From: Pelomonas sp. Root1444
GTDB taxonomy: Bacteria; Pseudomonadota; Gammaproteobacteria; Burkholderiales; Burkholderiaceae_C
Assembly (NCBI RefSeq): GCF_001426885.1
Contig: NZ_LMFP01000003.1
Span: 1,361,701-1,425,700 of the forward strand
Direction: 5' to 3'
DNA: 64,000 nucleotides
In this document: positions 1 to 9,362 of the stretch, one piece after another
Layout: each line of letters opens with the position of its first letter
Position numbering within the stretch: position 1 is the stretch's first letter
The notes under the pieces: model-generated
Seen by the model: the letters and a program-made list of their open reading frames with translations, nothing else
Told to the model about the DNA's origin: nothing
The model's database searches: none
Made by a program: the position numbers and the translations under genes

Positions 1-291
1 TCGGGCTGGCCGCCTCAAAGCGTGTTGCTGAGCCTGCACCTGGACGAGCCGGCCTTGACGCAGGCCGCCCGCATCGATGCGTTGACCCGTCAGTGCCGGC
101 TCAGCAAGGCCGAACGCCACGTGCTGATGCTGCTGGCCGATGGCGAACCGGTGGACGCCACGTCACGCCATCTCGGCCTGTGCGTGAGCACGGTGCGCAG
201 CCACGTGCGCAACCTGCTCGGCAAGACGCAGGCACCGACCCTCATGCAGCTGCTACGCTGGACCGGCAGCGCGGCCAGCCTGCCGCACTGA
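1..291 (+). CDS. LuxR-family response regulator, C-terminal HTH part (5' end outside window)
   Basis: The reading frame is open from the first base; a GTG at 22 could start translation, but the upstream codons are also open, so this is most likely the end of a longer regulator. Visible residues form a GerE/LuxR helix-turn-helix: LSKAERHVLMLLADG, then a recognition-helix region with STVRSHVRNLLGK. This fold binds DNA; any receiver or ligand domain lies upstream and cannot be seen. It converges on hslU with only 3 bp between stop codons and no visible terminator. Family call is firm; function and target are unknown. Confidence 0.75.
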   Translation, partial: SGWPPQSVLLSLHLDEPALTQAARIDALTRQCRLSKAERHVLMLLADGEPVDATSRHLGLCVSTVRSHVRNLLGKTQAPTLMQLLRWTGSAASLPH

Positions 292-294
292 GGG

Positions 295-1608
295 CTACAG
301 GATGAAGCGGCTCAAGTCCTCGTTGGCCGCCAGCGCCTTCAGCTTGGCGTCCACCGCCTCGGCGTCGAGCGACACGGTCTGATCCGCGCGGTTGGGCGCG
401 TCGAAGCTGATCTCGTCGAGCAGGCGCTCCATGACCGTCGCGAGGCGCCGTGCGCCGATGTTCTCGGTGCGTTCGTTCACCTCGAAGGCAATCTGCGCGA
501 TGCGGCGGATGGCCTCGGGTTGCAGGTCCAGCGTGACACCCTCGGTCGCGAGCAAGGCCTGGTACTGCTTGACCAGGCTGGCATGCGTGCTCGTCAGGAT
601 GGCCTCGAAATCCGCCACCGACAGCGAATCGAGTTCGACGCGGATGGGCAGGCGGCCTTGCAGTTCGGGGATCAGGTCGCTCGGCTTGGCGAGGTGGAAG
701 GCGCCACTGGCGATGAAGAGGATGTGGTCGGTCTTCACCAGGCCGTACTTGGTCGACACCGTCGTGCCCTCCACCAGCGGCAGCAGGTCGCGCTGCACGC
801 CCTGGCGCGACACCTCGGCGCCGCCATGCTCGTTGCGCGAGGCGACCTTGTCGATCTCGTCGATGAAGACGATGCCCATCTCCTGCGCGTTGGCGAGCGC
901 CGTCGCGCGCATCTCTTCCTCGTTGACCAGCTTGGCCGCCTCCTCGTCGACGAGCAGCTTGAAGGCCTCGGCGACCTTGAGCTTGCGCGTCTTCTTCTGC
1001 GCCCCACCGAACTGGCTGAACATGCCCTTGAGCTGCTCGGCCATGTCTTCCATGCCGGGCTGGTTGCCGAAGGGGCCGAGCACCTCGAGGCTGGGCTTGG
1101 GGGCGAGCAGGTCGAGCTCGATGTCCTTGTCGTCGAGCTGGCCCTCGCGCAGGCGCTTGCGCATGGCCTGGCGCGTGGCGTTATCGGGCTCGATGCCCGG
1201 CAGCAGCACGTCCAGGATGCGCTCCTCGGCGGCGTCCTCGGCGCGCGTCTGGCCGCGCCGCATCTGCAGCTCGCGCTCCTGCTTGACGGCCACTTCGACG
1301 AGGTCGCGGATGATGGAGTCGACGTCCTTGCCGACGTAGCCGACCTCGGTGAACTTGGTGGCCTCGACCTTGATGAACGGCGCGCCGGCCAATCGTGCCA
1401 GGCGGCGGGCGATCTCGGTCTTGCCGACGCCCGTCGGGCCGATCATCAGGATGTTCTTGGGCGAGATCTCGCCGCGCAGCTTCTCGTCGACCTGCTGGCG
1501 GCGCCAGCGGTTGCGCATGGCGATGGCAACGGCGCGCTTGGCGGCGTGCTGGCCGACGATATGGCGGTCCAGCTCGGAGACGATCTCCATCGGGGTCATC
1601 GAGCTCAT
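295..1608 (-). CDS. hslU: HslU, ATPase subunit of the HslVU protease
   Basis: AAA+ unfoldase that feeds proteins into the HslV chamber in the cytoplasm. Its 437 residues match the family length. Walker A GPTGVGKT lies at about residues 57-64, Walker B with FIDEIDK near 250, and the sensor-2 GARRL motif near the C-terminus. The protein ends in LSRFIL, the tail type that inserts into HslV pockets. The ATG overlaps the hslV stop by 4 bp, so the pair is translationally coupled. Heat-shock control is usual for the family; I did not identify a sigma32 promoter. Confidence 0.97.
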   Translation of the reverse strand: MSSMTPMEIVSELDRHIVGQHAAKRAVAIAMRNRWRRQQVDEKLRGEISPKNILMIGPTGVGKTEIARRLARLAGAPFIKVEATKFTEVGYVGKDVDSIIRDLVEVAVKQERELQMRRGQTRAEDAAEERILDVLLPGIEPDNATRQAMRKRLREGQLDDKDIELDLLAPKPSLEVLGPFGNQPGMEDMAEQLKGMFSQFGGAQKKTRKLKVAEAFKLLVDEEAAKLVNEEEMRATALANAQEMGIVFIDEIDKVASRNEHGGAEVSRQGVQRDLLPLVEGTTVSTKYGLVKTDHILFIASGAFHLAKPSDLIPELQGRLPIRVELDSLSVADFEAILTSTHASLVKQYQALLATEGVTLDLQPEAIRRIAQIAFEVNERTENIGARRLATVMERLLDEISFDAPNRADQTVSLDAEAVDAKLKALAANEDLSRFIL

Positions 1609-2171
1609 TCCAACACCTCGAGCGTGTGGTTCTGGTTCGTGTAGATGCAGATCTCGCCGGCGATCTCCAGCGACTTCTTGACGATGTCGGCCGCCCCCAG
1701 CTCGGTGTGCGCCAGCAGCGCCTTGGCGGCGGCCTGCGCGTAGGCACCGCCCGAGCCGATGGCGACGATGCCCTGCTCGGGCTCCAGCACGTCGCCATTG
1801 CCGGTGATGATCAGCGAGGCCGTGCGGTCGGCCACGGCCAGCATGGCCTCCAGGCGGCGCAGCACGCGGTCGGTGCGCCAGTCGCGCGTCAGCTCGACGG
1901 CGGCGCGCACGAGGTGGCCCTGGTGCTTCTCCAGCTTGGCCTCGAAGCGCTCGAACAGCGTGAAGGCATCGGCCGTGGCGCCGGCGAAACCGGCCAGCAC
2001 CTGGTCCCGATACAGCTTGCGCACCTTGCGCGCGCTGGCCTTGACGATGGTGTTGCCCAGCGTGACCTGGCCGTCGCCGCCGATGGCGACCTGCCAGCCG
2101 GCGGGCGTCTGGCGACGCACGGAGATGATGGTGGTGCCGTGATAGACGGCGGAGGAGGATTCAGAAGACAT
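1605..2171 (-). CDS. hslV: HslV, peptidase subunit of the HslVU protease
   Basis: Threonine peptidase of the bacterial proteasome-like complex. The conserved block [10 protein letters not shown] places the catalytic Thr at residue 13, after a short propeptide removed on maturation. I chose the ATG at 2171 over an in-frame start at 2207 because GGAGG lies 7 bases upstream and the resulting 188 residues are close to family size. Overlaps hslU by 4 bp and follows the STAS-domain gene after 37 bp on the same strand, so the three may be co-transcribed. Confidence 0.96.
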   Translation of the reverse strand: MSSESSSAVYHGTTIISVRRQTPAGWQVAIGGDGQVTLGNTIVKASARKVRKLYRDQVLAGFAGATADAFTLFERFEAKLEKHQGHLVRAAVELTRDWRTDRVLRRLEAMLAVADRTASLIITGNGDVLEPEQGIVAIGSGGAYAQAAAKALLAHTELGAADIVKKSLEIAGEICIYTNQNHTLEVLE

Positions 2172-2208
2172 AGGGCCTCCAAGTGGGGCCAAGCCGACGC
2201 GGGACAAG

Positions 2209-3972
2209 TCAGTTGATCCTGACTTTCACTTTCGCGTGCTCGTTGATGCCCATGGCGCCGAAGAACAGCGCCACCAGGCGATGGGCGTCGGTGAAGACCA
2301 CCGAACGGTTCTCGGTGCGGCGCTGCAGCACCCAGTTCAACAGGTCGCCGGCGGCCATGAAGTCCAGGCGGATCAGCTTGGTGCAGACGATGTTGATGAG
2401 GCTGGCATCGCCGATCTCGGCAGACAGCGCGCGCAGGTTCTCGGAGATGTCACCACTGAGCTGGCCCTGCAGCTCGACCTGGGCCGCCGAGCTGGCCGCG
2501 TCGTGGACGCTGGTGTCGAGGAAGCTGGATTGCGCCTCGCTCTGCATCGTGCTGGTCGCGGAGCTGTTGGTCGAGGAACCTTCGCCGCCGATGCGCACGC
2601 GGCACTTGGCGCGCTCCCAGGATGGCGGCGAGACCTCGTAGGTCACGCAGTAGTCGATAGCCGCTTCGTCGAACTGGTCCGGCCGGTTGGCCAGGCGCAA
2701 GGCCTCCAGGCGCAGCATCCACAGCGCCGGGTCGGTGTCGCGCTCGCCGACCGGGGCGAGTTCCTTCAGTTGGTTGAGGAAACGGTCGCCGCCCACCCAG
2801 CGCTGGTCGATCTGCTGCGTGGCCCACAGGCGGAACAGCTGGCGCAACTGGATGGCCGCGTCGATCTGCACGTCGTCCAGCGTGCCCCAGTCGAACACCC
2901 AGGGCATCGGCAGGGTTTCGCTGCGCTTTTGCAGCACGGCGACGTCCTCGGCGGACAGCGAGGCCGGCGCCGTCCAGCTGATCTGGCCGGCCTTGCCCAT
3001 GGGCAGGCGGCTGGCATGGCGGGCCGACTCGGCCACCAGCTTGGGCATGGAGAACCATTGCGGCGCCGACAACCCGAACTGCTGGGCGTACTCGACGGCC
3101 AGCGCCTCGAACTTGCCCTGGGCGCCCGTGGCGCGGTAGTGGTCGAACAGCACCAGCCAGGTCTCGCCGTGCAGGTTGCGGCTGCCGCCCGGGCGCACCA
3201 GCTCGGTCAACGCGCGCTCGCTGTTGTCGTAGTCGGCGTTGGCAAAGGCGATGACGGCCTCGTCGAGATCGGGGTCGTGCACGACCTCCTGCACCTCGAC
3301 CGGCGCCGACGAATCGGCCAGCGTGAACGACAGCGGCATCTCCAGCGGCGGCATGTCGGGCAGGCGACTCGCTGGCGAGTCCGACAGCGGCGGGATGGCC
3401 GCGCCCATGGTGACGGCGGCCGGCGGCGTCGGCGCCGACAGGCGCTTGGCTTCCTTGAGCGTGGAGAACTCGCTGACACGGCCGACCGCCGCGTCGCCCG
3501 GCGACGGGGCGGCCACGGTGGACGCGAAGGCCACGGGCCGCGTGCTGGTCTCGAAGAAACCGGGCTGCTGCTTGGGCACGGCCTGCGTGGTCGCAAAGCT
3601 CTCGCCCACCATCTGCTGCTCGATCTCGTCGATCTTGGCCTTCACGCCCAGGTCGATCTTGGAGCTGGGCTCGCTGATGCGGTCGTCGTCGCCCAGCCTG
3701 GACGGCGACGCGGCCAGCGCCGCCAGCTGCTCCGGCGTCAGCCCCTCGCGGCGGATGCGGCGCAGCATGTCGAGCTCGCGCTTGCGCACGAAGTCGTTGC
3801 GGCGCTTGCGCTCCACCATCGCGCGCAGCTCAGCCTTGGCGAGGTCGCCCTCGGGATCGTCCTGGCGCGAATTGATCTCCGACCAGTCCGTCGTCGGGTT
3901 GGCGACGAAGCGCGCAACCTTGCGGAAGAAGCTGTCGCCTTCCTTCGGGTCTGCGGGCTTGGACTCGGACAT
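2209..3972 (-). CDS. Uncharacterised protein with C-terminal STAS-like domain
   Basis: A 587-residue protein. The N-terminal 130 residues are charged and helical ([21 protein letters not shown]), followed by a Pro/Ala/Ser-rich linker, a central helical region rich in Trp and Leu that looks like repeat or TPR packing, and a final 100 residues resembling a STAS fold ([18 protein letters not shown], then ALFFGAMG). STAS domains usually mediate regulatory protein contacts. No signal peptide or membrane span is seen, so it is probably cytoplasmic. ATGs at 3990 and 3972 are both possible; the second is preferred because GAGG precedes it at a loose distance. It lies upstream of hslVU on the same strand. 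A link to proteolysis is only inferred from position. Confidence 0.6.
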   Translation of the reverse strand: MSESKPADPKEGDSFFRKVARFVANPTTDWSEINSRQDDPEGDLAKAELRAMVERKRRNDFVRKRELDMLRRIRREGLTPEQLAALAASPSRLGDDDRISEPSSKIDLGVKAKIDEIEQQMVGESFATTQAVPKQQPGFFETSTRPVAFASTVAAPSPGDAAVGRVSEFSTLKEAKRLSAPTPPAAVTMGAAIPPLSDSPASRLPDMPPLEMPLSFTLADSSAPVEVQEVVHDPDLDEAVIAFANADYDNSERALTELVRPGGSRNLHGETWLVLFDHYRATGAQGKFEALAVEYAQQFGLSAPQWFSMPKLVAESARHASRLPMGKAGQISWTAPASLSAEDVAVLQKRSETLPMPWVFDWGTLDDVQIDAAIQLRQLFRLWATQQIDQRWVGGDRFLNQLKELAPVGERDTDPALWMLRLEALRLANRPDQFDEAAIDYCVTYEVSPPSWERAKCRVRIGGEGSSTNSSATSTMQSEAQSSFLDTSVHDAASSAAQVELQGQLSGDISENLRALSAEIGDASLINIVCTKLIRLDFMAAGDLLNWVLQRRTENRSVVFTDAHRLVALFFGAMGINEHAKVKVRIN

Positions 3973-4030
3973 GGCTTGACTATCCCTCATTCCGGCGACG
4001 CACTAGACATTACCCAGCGACTGCCGCGGA

Positions 4031-4092
4031 ACCGGCTTTGCCGGGCCGCTGGCAGTGCCCCCTTGAGGGGGCCGGCGAAGCCGGTAGGGGGT
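4031..4092. repeat. Intergenic inverted repeat (long stem with inner G/C hairpin)
   Basis: Outer arms ACCGGCTTTGCCGG (4031-4044) and CCGGCGAAGCCGGT (4072-4085) pair with one mismatch across 27 bases. Within the loop GCCCCC and GGGGGC flank TTGA. It fills the gap between dksA and the STAS gene and could act as a bidirectional RNA hairpin. Its look is that of dispersed Burkholderiales intergenic repeats, but copy number cannot be judged from this window. Confidence 0.6.
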
Positions 4093-4100
4093 GGGCCACA

Positions 4101-4751
4101 TCAATCGCCGAACATCTTTTGCTTGAGCTCCCGGCGCTGCTGCGCTTCGAGCGACAGCGTCGCGGTCGGGCGGGCGATCAGCCGGCCCAGGCCGATGGGC
4201 TCGCCGGTCTCGTCGCAATAGCCGTACTCGCCGCTGTCCAGGCGCGCGATGGACTGCACGATCTTCTTCAGCAGCTTGCGCTCGCGGTCGCGCGTGCGCA
4301 GTTCCAGCGCATGCTCTTCCTCGATGGTCGCGCGGTCGGCCGGGTCGGGGACGATGGTGGTGTCCTCGCGCAGGTGCTCGGTCGTCTCACCCGCGTTGGA
4401 CAGCACGCCGTCCTTCAGCGCGTTGAGCTTGGCGCGGAAGAACTCGATCTGCTTGGCGTTCATGTACTCCGAGTCCGGCATGGCCAGGACTTCGGCGTCG
4501 GTCAGCTCCGCACCGGATTTGGTTTTCCAGGCGTTGACCAGCTTCGGGTCGCCCTTGGCGGCAATGCGCGGCGTCTCGTCCGTGTGGTTGGCGCCACGCG
4601 CGGGCGGCTTCGGCGGAGCGAAGCGATCGGCGAAGCGATTCGCGGGGGCGGGCACTTCCAACATAGCGACGTCAGCGCCGGCGTCGGTTTTGGCGCCAGT
4701 CTTCGCACCCTTGGATGCGGCGGCGGTTTTGGGGGCCGGGATCTTGCTCAC
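4101..4751 (-). CDS. dksA: DksA/TraR-family RNA polymerase-binding regulator, zinc finger degenerate
   Basis: DksA binds the RNA polymerase secondary channel and, with ppGpp, adjusts transcription during the stringent response. The 216-residue product has an Ala/Lys-rich N-terminal extension, the coiled coil (about 115-175) and the C-terminal finger region YGYCDETGEPIG. Of the four zinc cysteines only the first remains: C179, T182, S200, A203, in the canonical 3-18-3 spacing. The GTG start at 4751 is preferred because AGGAG lies 7 bases upstream; an ATG at 4808 lacks such a site. A TACAAT hexamer at 4846-4851 (minus strand) could be a -10. The COG0523 GTPase lies upstream on the same strand. 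Confidence 0.88.
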   Translation of the reverse strand: MSKIPAPKTAAASKGAKTGAKTDAGADVAMLEVPAPANRFADRFAPPKPPARGANHTDETPRIAAKGDPKLVNAWKTKSGAELTDAEVLAMPDSEYMNAKQIEFFRAKLNALKDGVLSNAGETTEHLREDTTIVPDPADRATIEEEHALELRTRDRERKLLKKIVQSIARLDSGEYGYCDETGEPIGLGRLIARPTATLSLEAQQRRELKQKMFGD

Positions 4752-4875
4752 TGTCTTCTCCTCGCTCTCGGGGGCTTGCATCGGCGCGGTGTCAGACCTT
4801 GGTCGCACTGCTTTTCAGCCGGCAGCCCAATTTTGAGCGCGGCGGATTGTAGCCATGCGAATTTCCAGGTCGGTT

Positions 4876-4903
4876 CCCCCTTGAAAGCATGCTTCCAAGG
4901 AGG
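4876..4903 (-). other. Hairpin between the COG0523 gene and dksA
   Basis: On the minus strand the arms CCTCCTTGGAAG and CTTTCAAGGGGG pair over 12 positions (two G-U wobbles) around a CATG loop, 8 bases after the COG0523 gene stop. No T-run follows, so it is not a classical intrinsic terminator; it could stabilise the 3' end or attenuate read-through into dksA. Confidence 0.4.
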
Positions 4904-4911
4904 CAAAAACA

Positions 4912-5964
4912 TCACGCCAGACAGCCTTCCAGACCTTGCATCAACACGTCTTTCGGCAGGTCGATGCCGATGAACACCATCTTGCTCTGCTTTTTCTCAC
5001 CCGGCATCCATTTCGGGCCGAGATCGGAGCCCATCATCTGATGCACGCCTTGGAAGATGACCTTCTTCTCCGTGCCTTTCATGTGTAGGACACCCTTGTA
5101 TCTCAGCATCTTGGGGCCGTAGACCTGCACGATGGCGCCCAGGAAGTCCTCCAGCTTGGCCGGGTTGAAGGGCTTGTCCGAGCGGAAGACGAAGCTCTTC
5201 ACGTCGTCCTCGTGGGCGTGGTGATGCGGGTGGTCGCAGTGCTCGCCATGCTCATGGTCGTGATCATGGTGATGGTGGTGGCCGTGGTCGTCCGCCTTCA
5301 GGAAGTCGGGGTCGATCTCCAGCTTGGCGTTCAGGTTGAAGCCCCGCAGGTCGAACACCTTGCTTAGCGCCACCTCACCGAAATGCGCCGTCTGGATGGG
5401 CGCGCGCGGGTTCATGTGCTTGATGCGGTGGATCAGCGCCTCGACGGCCGAAGGCTCCACCAGGTCGCTCTTGCTGATGAAGATCTGGTCGGCGAACCCG
5501 ACCTGCATGCGCGCTTCCTGGCGGGTGTTGAGCTGCTCGTCGGCGTGCTTGGCATCCACCAGCGTCAGCACGGAGTCCAGCAGGTAGCTCTCGGCGATCT
5601 CGTCGTCCATGAAGAAGGTCTGCGCCACAGGGCCCGGGTCGGCCAGGCCGGTGGTCTCGATGACGACGCGGTCGAAGGTCAATTCACCCTTGCGGCGCTT
5701 GGCGGCCAGGTCGGAGAGCGTCGTGCGCAGGTCCTCGCGGATGGTGCAGCAGACGCAGCCGTTGCTCATCTGGATGATCTGCTCGTTGGTGTCCGACACG
5801 AGGATGTCGGTGTCGATGTTCTCCTCGCCGAACTCGTTCTCGATGACGGCGATCTTCTGGCCGTGGGCCTCGGTCAGCACGCGCTTGAGCAAGGTGGTTT
5901 TGCCGGCGCCGAGGAAACCCGTGAGGATGGTTGCAGGAATGAGGCCGTTGGCGGAGTTGGACAT
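4912..5964 (-). CDS. COG0523 (CobW/ZigA-like) GTPase, probable zinc metallochaperone
   Basis: G3E-family GTPase of 350 residues. Walker A GFLGAGKTT is at 16-24 and the metal-binding CVCC at 70-73 lies within the NGCVCCTIR block that defines COG0523. A very His/Asp/Glu-rich stretch around residues 245-280, typical of metal-storing loops, precedes the C-terminal CobW_C domain. Members deliver zinc or other metals to target proteins. The ATG at 5964 is chosen because it gives the normal start just before the P-loop strand. Adjacent to a dksA with a broken zinc finger, a pairing known from zinc-limitation responses; no AT-rich Zur-like palindrome was found upstream. Cobalt or nickel service cannot be excluded. 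Confidence 0.9.
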   Translation of the reverse strand: MSNSANGLIPATILTGFLGAGKTTLLKRVLTEAHGQKIAVIENEFGEENIDTDILVSDTNEQIIQMSNGCVCCTIREDLRTTLSDLAAKRRKGELTFDRVVIETTGLADPGPVAQTFFMDDEIAESYLLDSVLTLVDAKHADEQLNTRQEARMQVGFADQIFISKSDLVEPSAVEALIHRIKHMNPRAPIQTAHFGEVALSKVFDLRGFNLNAKLEIDPDFLKADDHGHHHHHDHDHEHGEHCDHPHHHAHEDDVKSFVFRSDKPFNPAKLEDFLGAIVQVYGPKMLRYKGVLHMKGTEKKVIFQGVHQMMGSDLGPKWMPGEKKQSKMVFIGIDLPKDVLMQGLEGCLA

Positions 5965-6023
5965 GGCGGGAACCGTTTTCGGAAGAAGGCAGCCAAGATA
6001 GGGACTCGGCGCCGGGAAACAAG

Positions 6024-6036
6024 GGTTTGTCAAACC
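6024..6036. promoter_or_regulatory. 13-bp perfect palindrome in divergent promoter region
   Basis: GGTTTG and CAAACC flank a single T midway between the COG0523 gene (start 5964, minus) and corC (start 6080, plus). A dyad between divergent genes suggests an operator. It does not look like a Zur or Fur box and no regulator is known for it. Confidence 0.35.
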
Positions 6037-6079
6037 AATCGGCTATTCTGTCCCTTCCGCAATACCCTGACAGCTCCCC

Positions 6080-6961
6080 TTGAGCGAACCGCATTCAGGC
6101 CGGCCCCCAGTTCGCGGGGCCGCCAAACACCCGCCCGAGGCGCGTGGCCTTTTGGAGCGCATGCTGGAGTTCCTCCACCCCGGCCCCGACTCCAAGAGCG
6201 AACTGATCGATACGCTGGCCGATGCCGAGCAGCGCGAGCTGATCGAGCCCGAGTCGCGCCAGATGCTGGAAGGCGTGCTGCGCATGGCCGAACTGTCGGC
6301 CGGCGACGCGATGGTGGCCGCGCCGCGCATGGACCTGCTGGACATCGACGCGCCCTACGACGAGCTGCTGGGCATCGTCATAGACACCGGCCATTCGCGC
6401 TTTCCCGTCTACGAAGGCGGGCGTGACAACATCATCGGCATCCTGCTGGCCAAGGACCTGCTGAAGATGCAGCGCGCCCCGGAGCTCAACCTCCGCGCGC
6501 TGTTGCGGCCGACCGTCTTCGTGCCCGAGAGCAAGGGGCTCAACGAGCTGCTGCGCGACTTCCGCTCCAACCGCAACCATCTCGCTATCGTCATCGACGA
6601 GTTCGGCAACACCGCCGGCCTCATCACCATCGAGGACGTGCTGGAGGAGATCGTCGGCGAGATCGAGGACGAGTTCGACGACAAGGATGGCGAGTCGGGC
6701 CTGTACACGCTGGCAGACGGCAGCCAGCGCGTGGCGGGCGACGCGACCATCGCGGCCGTCAACGGTGCCTTCGGCCTGGCGCTGCCGGACGACGACTTCG
6801 ACACCATCGGCGGCCTGGTCGCCCATGAGCATGGCCGCGTGCCGCGGCGCGGCGAGTCCGTGCAGGTGGCGGGGCTGAACTTCTCCGTCATGCTGACCCG
6901 CGGCGGCGCGGTGCGCTGGTTCAAGGTCACGCGCGCGCCTGAAGACGAGTCCGAGGCGTGA
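6080..6961 (+). CDS. corC: CorC/HlyC-family CBS-domain protein
   Basis: A 293-residue soluble protein linked in this family to magnesium/cobalt efflux and membrane integrity. Tandem CBS domains (roughly residues 75-195; MVAAPRMDLLDI and FPVYEGGRDNIIGIL visible) are followed by the acidic connector EIVGEIEDEFDD and a CorC_HlyC C-terminal domain. A TTG at 6080 giving MSEPHSG is chosen because the sequence just after it resembles the family N-terminus; an ATG at 6161 would remove 27 residues. It overlaps lnt by 4 bp, the classic corC-lnt pair. Confidence 0.88.
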   Translation: MSEPHSGRPPVRGAAKHPPEARGLLERMLEFLHPGPDSKSELIDTLADAEQRELIEPESRQMLEGVLRMAELSAGDAMVAAPRMDLLDIDAPYDELLGIVIDTGHSRFPVYEGGRDNIIGILLAKDLLKMQRAPELNLRALLRPTVFVPESKGLNELLRDFRSNRNHLAIVIDEFGNTAGLITIEDVLEEIVGEIEDEFDDKDGESGLYTLADGSQRVAGDATIAAVNGAFGLALPDDDFDTIGGLVAHEHGRVPRRGESVQVAGLNFSVMLTRGGAVRWFKVTRAPEDESEA

Positions 6962-8400
6962 GGGCGGGTGTCGCCGGGGCCGTTGCACTGGCCGCCGGCC
7001 TGCTGCACACGGCCTCCTTCGCGCCGACCGGCGCCTGGTGGGCGCAGCTCGCCGCGCTGGCTCTGCTGTTCGGCCTGGTCACCCGCGCCACGCCCCGGGT
7101 GGCTGCCCTGTGCGGCGCACTGTTCGGCTGGAGCTGGCTGGCCGCCGGGCTGTGGTGGCTGCACATCAGCATGCACCAGTTCGGTGGCATCCCCTGGCTG
7201 CTGGCCGCGCTGGCGGTCGGGCTGCTGGCGGCGGGTCTGAGCGGCTACTACGCGCTCGCGCTGGGCCTGACCGCCCGCTGGATCGCCCCTGGCCGCATGC
7301 GGCTGCTGGCCCTGGTGCCGGCATGGCTGCTGGCCGAGCTGGCACGGGCGAGCTGGCTCACCGGCTTCCCGTGGATCGCCTCGGGCTACGCGCACACGGC
7401 TGGCCCGCTGGCCGGCTGGGCGCCATGGATCGGCATTTACGGCATCACGGCGCTGGCCGCGCTGGCCGCCGCCGGCCTCATGCTGCTGAAGGAGCGTGCC
7501 TGGGCGCTGGCTGCCCCCGCGCTGCTGCTGCCGCTGGCCGGGCTGCTGCTGCCGCAGGACTTCACCACCTCCAGCGGTCGCATCGCGCTGTCGCTGGTCC
7601 AGCCCAGCATCCCGCAGGACCAGAAGTTCGACCCCGAGCGCTTCGCCACCAACCTGGGCACGCTGACCCGGCTCATCGAGTCCGCACGGGGCCAGGTCGT
7701 CATCACGCCCGAATCCGTCGTGCCGCTGCCGCTGGCCGAACTTGACCGCGCCACGCTCGTGCGCCTGGCGAACCCCGAGCGCCCCGTGCTGCTCGGCGCC
7801 TTCCTCGGCAATGCCGACGTGGGCTTCGTCAACTCCGTCGTCGGCCTCGGCACCGACTATCACTACGGCAAGCGCCACCTGCTGCCCTTCGGCGAATTCA
7901 TCCCGCCCGGCTTCGGCTGGTTCGTGCGGGCGATGAACATCCCGCTGGACGACCAGGCCCACGGCGAACACCAACGCCCCTGGGCAGTGGCCGGCCAGCG
8001 CCTGCGCCCGCTGATCTGCTACGAGGACTTGTTCGGCGAAGACTTCGTGCAGAGCGCCGTCGGGCCGGACGCGGCGACCGTGTTCGTCAACGTCAGCAAC
8101 CTGGCCTGGTTCGGCACCGTCATGGTCCAGGACCAGCACCTGCAGTTCTCGCAGATGCGCGCGCTCGAATTCCAGCGGCCGGTCGTGCGCTCGACCAACA
8201 CCGGCGCGACGGCCGTCGTCGACCACCACGGCCGCATCACCGCCCGCCTGCCGGCGCTGCAGCGCGGCGTGCTGGAGGCCGACGTGGAGGGCCGCAGCGG
8301 CGCCACGCCCTACGCCCGCTGGCTGGCCGCGCTGGGCCTGTGGCCACTCTGGGGATTGGCACTGTTTGCCCTGATCGGACTGAGGAAGGCGGCCCAATAG
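6958..8400 (+). CDS. lnt: Apolipoprotein N-acyltransferase
   Basis: Transfers the third acyl chain to the N-terminal cysteine of lipoproteins in the inner membrane. The 480 residues have a hydrophobic N-terminal half with about six membrane spans and a periplasmic nitrilase-type domain. Catalytic triad candidates are visible: Glu in [10 protein letters not shown], Lys in [12 protein letters not shown] and Cys in [12 protein letters not shown] start overlaps the corC stop (GTGA). A final hydrophobic span lies at the C-terminus. glyQ begins 29 bp downstream. Confidence 0.96.
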   Translation: MRAGVAGAVALAAGLLHTASFAPTGAWWAQLAALALLFGLVTRATPRVAALCGALFGWSWLAAGLWWLHISMHQFGGIPWLLAALAVGLLAAGLSGYYALALGLTARWIAPGRMRLLALVPAWLLAELARASWLTGFPWIASGYAHTAGPLAGWAPWIGIYGITALAALAAAGLMLLKERAWALAAPALLLPLAGLLLPQDFTTSSGRIALSLVQPSIPQDQKFDPERFATNLGTLTRLIESARGQVVITPESVVPLPLAELDRATLVRLANPERPVLLGAFLGNADVGFVNSVVGLGTDYHYGKRHLLPFGEFIPPGFGWFVRAMNIPLDDQAHGEHQRPWAVAGQRLRPLICYEDLFGEDFVQSAVGPDAATVFVNVSNLAWFGTVMVQDQHLQFSQMRALEFQRPVVRSTNTGATAVVDHHGRITARLPALQRGVLEADVEGRSGATPYARWLAALGLWPLWGLALFALIGLRKAAQ

Positions 8401-8429
8401 AATCGGCCACCCCCTTCTCCCCTGATCCC

Positions 8430-9362
8430 ATGCTGACCTTCCAGCAAATCATCCTGACGCTTCAGGACTACTGGTCCCAACAAGGCTGCGCGCTGCTGCA
8501 GCCCTACGACATGGAAGTCGGCGCCGGCACCAGCCACACCGCCACCTTCCTGCGCGCCCTCGGCCCCGAGCCCTGGAAGGCCGGCTACGTGCAGCCCAGC
8601 CGCCGCCCCAAGGACGGCCGCTACGGCGAGAACCCCAACCGCCTGCAGCACTACTACCAGTACCAGGTCGTGCTCAAGCCCGCGCCGGCCAACATCCTGG
8701 AGCTGTACCTGGGGTCGCTCGAGGCGCTGGGCTTCGACCTGAAGAAGAACGACGTGCGCTTCGTCGAGGACGACTGGGAGAACCCGACGCTCGGCTGCTG
8801 GGGCCTGGGCTGGGAAGTGTGGCTGAACGGCATGGAGGTCACGCAGTTCACCTACTTCCAGCAGGTCGGCGGCATCGACTGCAAGCCCATCACCGGCGAG
8901 ATCACCTACGGCCTGGAGCGGCTGGCGATGTACCTGCAGGGCAAGGAGTCCGTGTACGACCTGGTCTACACCGACGGCCTGACCTACGGCGACGTGTTCC
9001 ACCAGAACGAGGTCGAGCAATCGACCTACAACTTCGAGCACAGCGACGTCGAGTTCCTTCTCGGCGCCTTCGCGGCGCACGAGAAGCAGTCCAAGGCCTT
9101 GATGGAGCAGCAGCTCGCGCTGCCAGCCTACGAGCAGCTGCTGAAGGCCGGCCACAGCTTCAACCTGCTGGACGCCCGCGGCGCCATCAGCGTGACGGAG
9201 CGCGCCGCATACATCGGCCGCATCCGCAACCTGGCCCGCGCCGTCGCGCAGAGCTATGTCGAAAGCCGCGCGCGCCTCGGGTTCCCGATGGCGCCGAAAG
9301 CCTGGGCCGATGAAGTGGTCGCTCAGATCGAACTGAAGAACAGCAAGAAGGCGGCCGCTTGA
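8430..9362 (+). CDS. glyQ: Glycyl-tRNA synthetase alpha subunit
   Basis: Catalytic subunit of the tetrameric bacterial GlyRS that charges tRNA-Gly. The 310 residues match the family. The N-terminus ([32 protein letters not shown]) and the block [17 protein letters not shown] are family hallmarks. I start at the ATG at 8430, which gives the conserved N-terminus, rather than at an earlier in-frame codon inside lnt. Its TGA overlaps the glyS ATG by one base. Confidence 0.97.
   Translation: MLTFQQIILTLQDYWSQQGCALLQPYDMEVGAGTSHTATFLRALGPEPWKAGYVQPSRRPKDGRYGENPNRLQHYYQYQVVLKPAPANILELYLGSLEALGFDLKKNDVRFVEDDWENPTLGCWGLGWEVWLNGMEVTQFTYFQQVGGIDCKPITGEITYGLERLAMYLQGKESVYDLVYTDGLTYGDVFHQNEVEQSTYNFEHSDVEFLLGAFAAHEKQSKALMEQQLALPAYEQLLKAGHSFNLLDARGAISVTERAAYIGRIRNLARAVAQSYVESRARLGFPMAPKAWADEVVAQIELKNSKKAAA

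Noticed and set aside
5964-6080. Zur box for the COG0523 gene
   Set aside because: The only dyad found (GGTTTG-T-CAAACC) lacks the A/T-rich GTTATA-type core of Zur sites.
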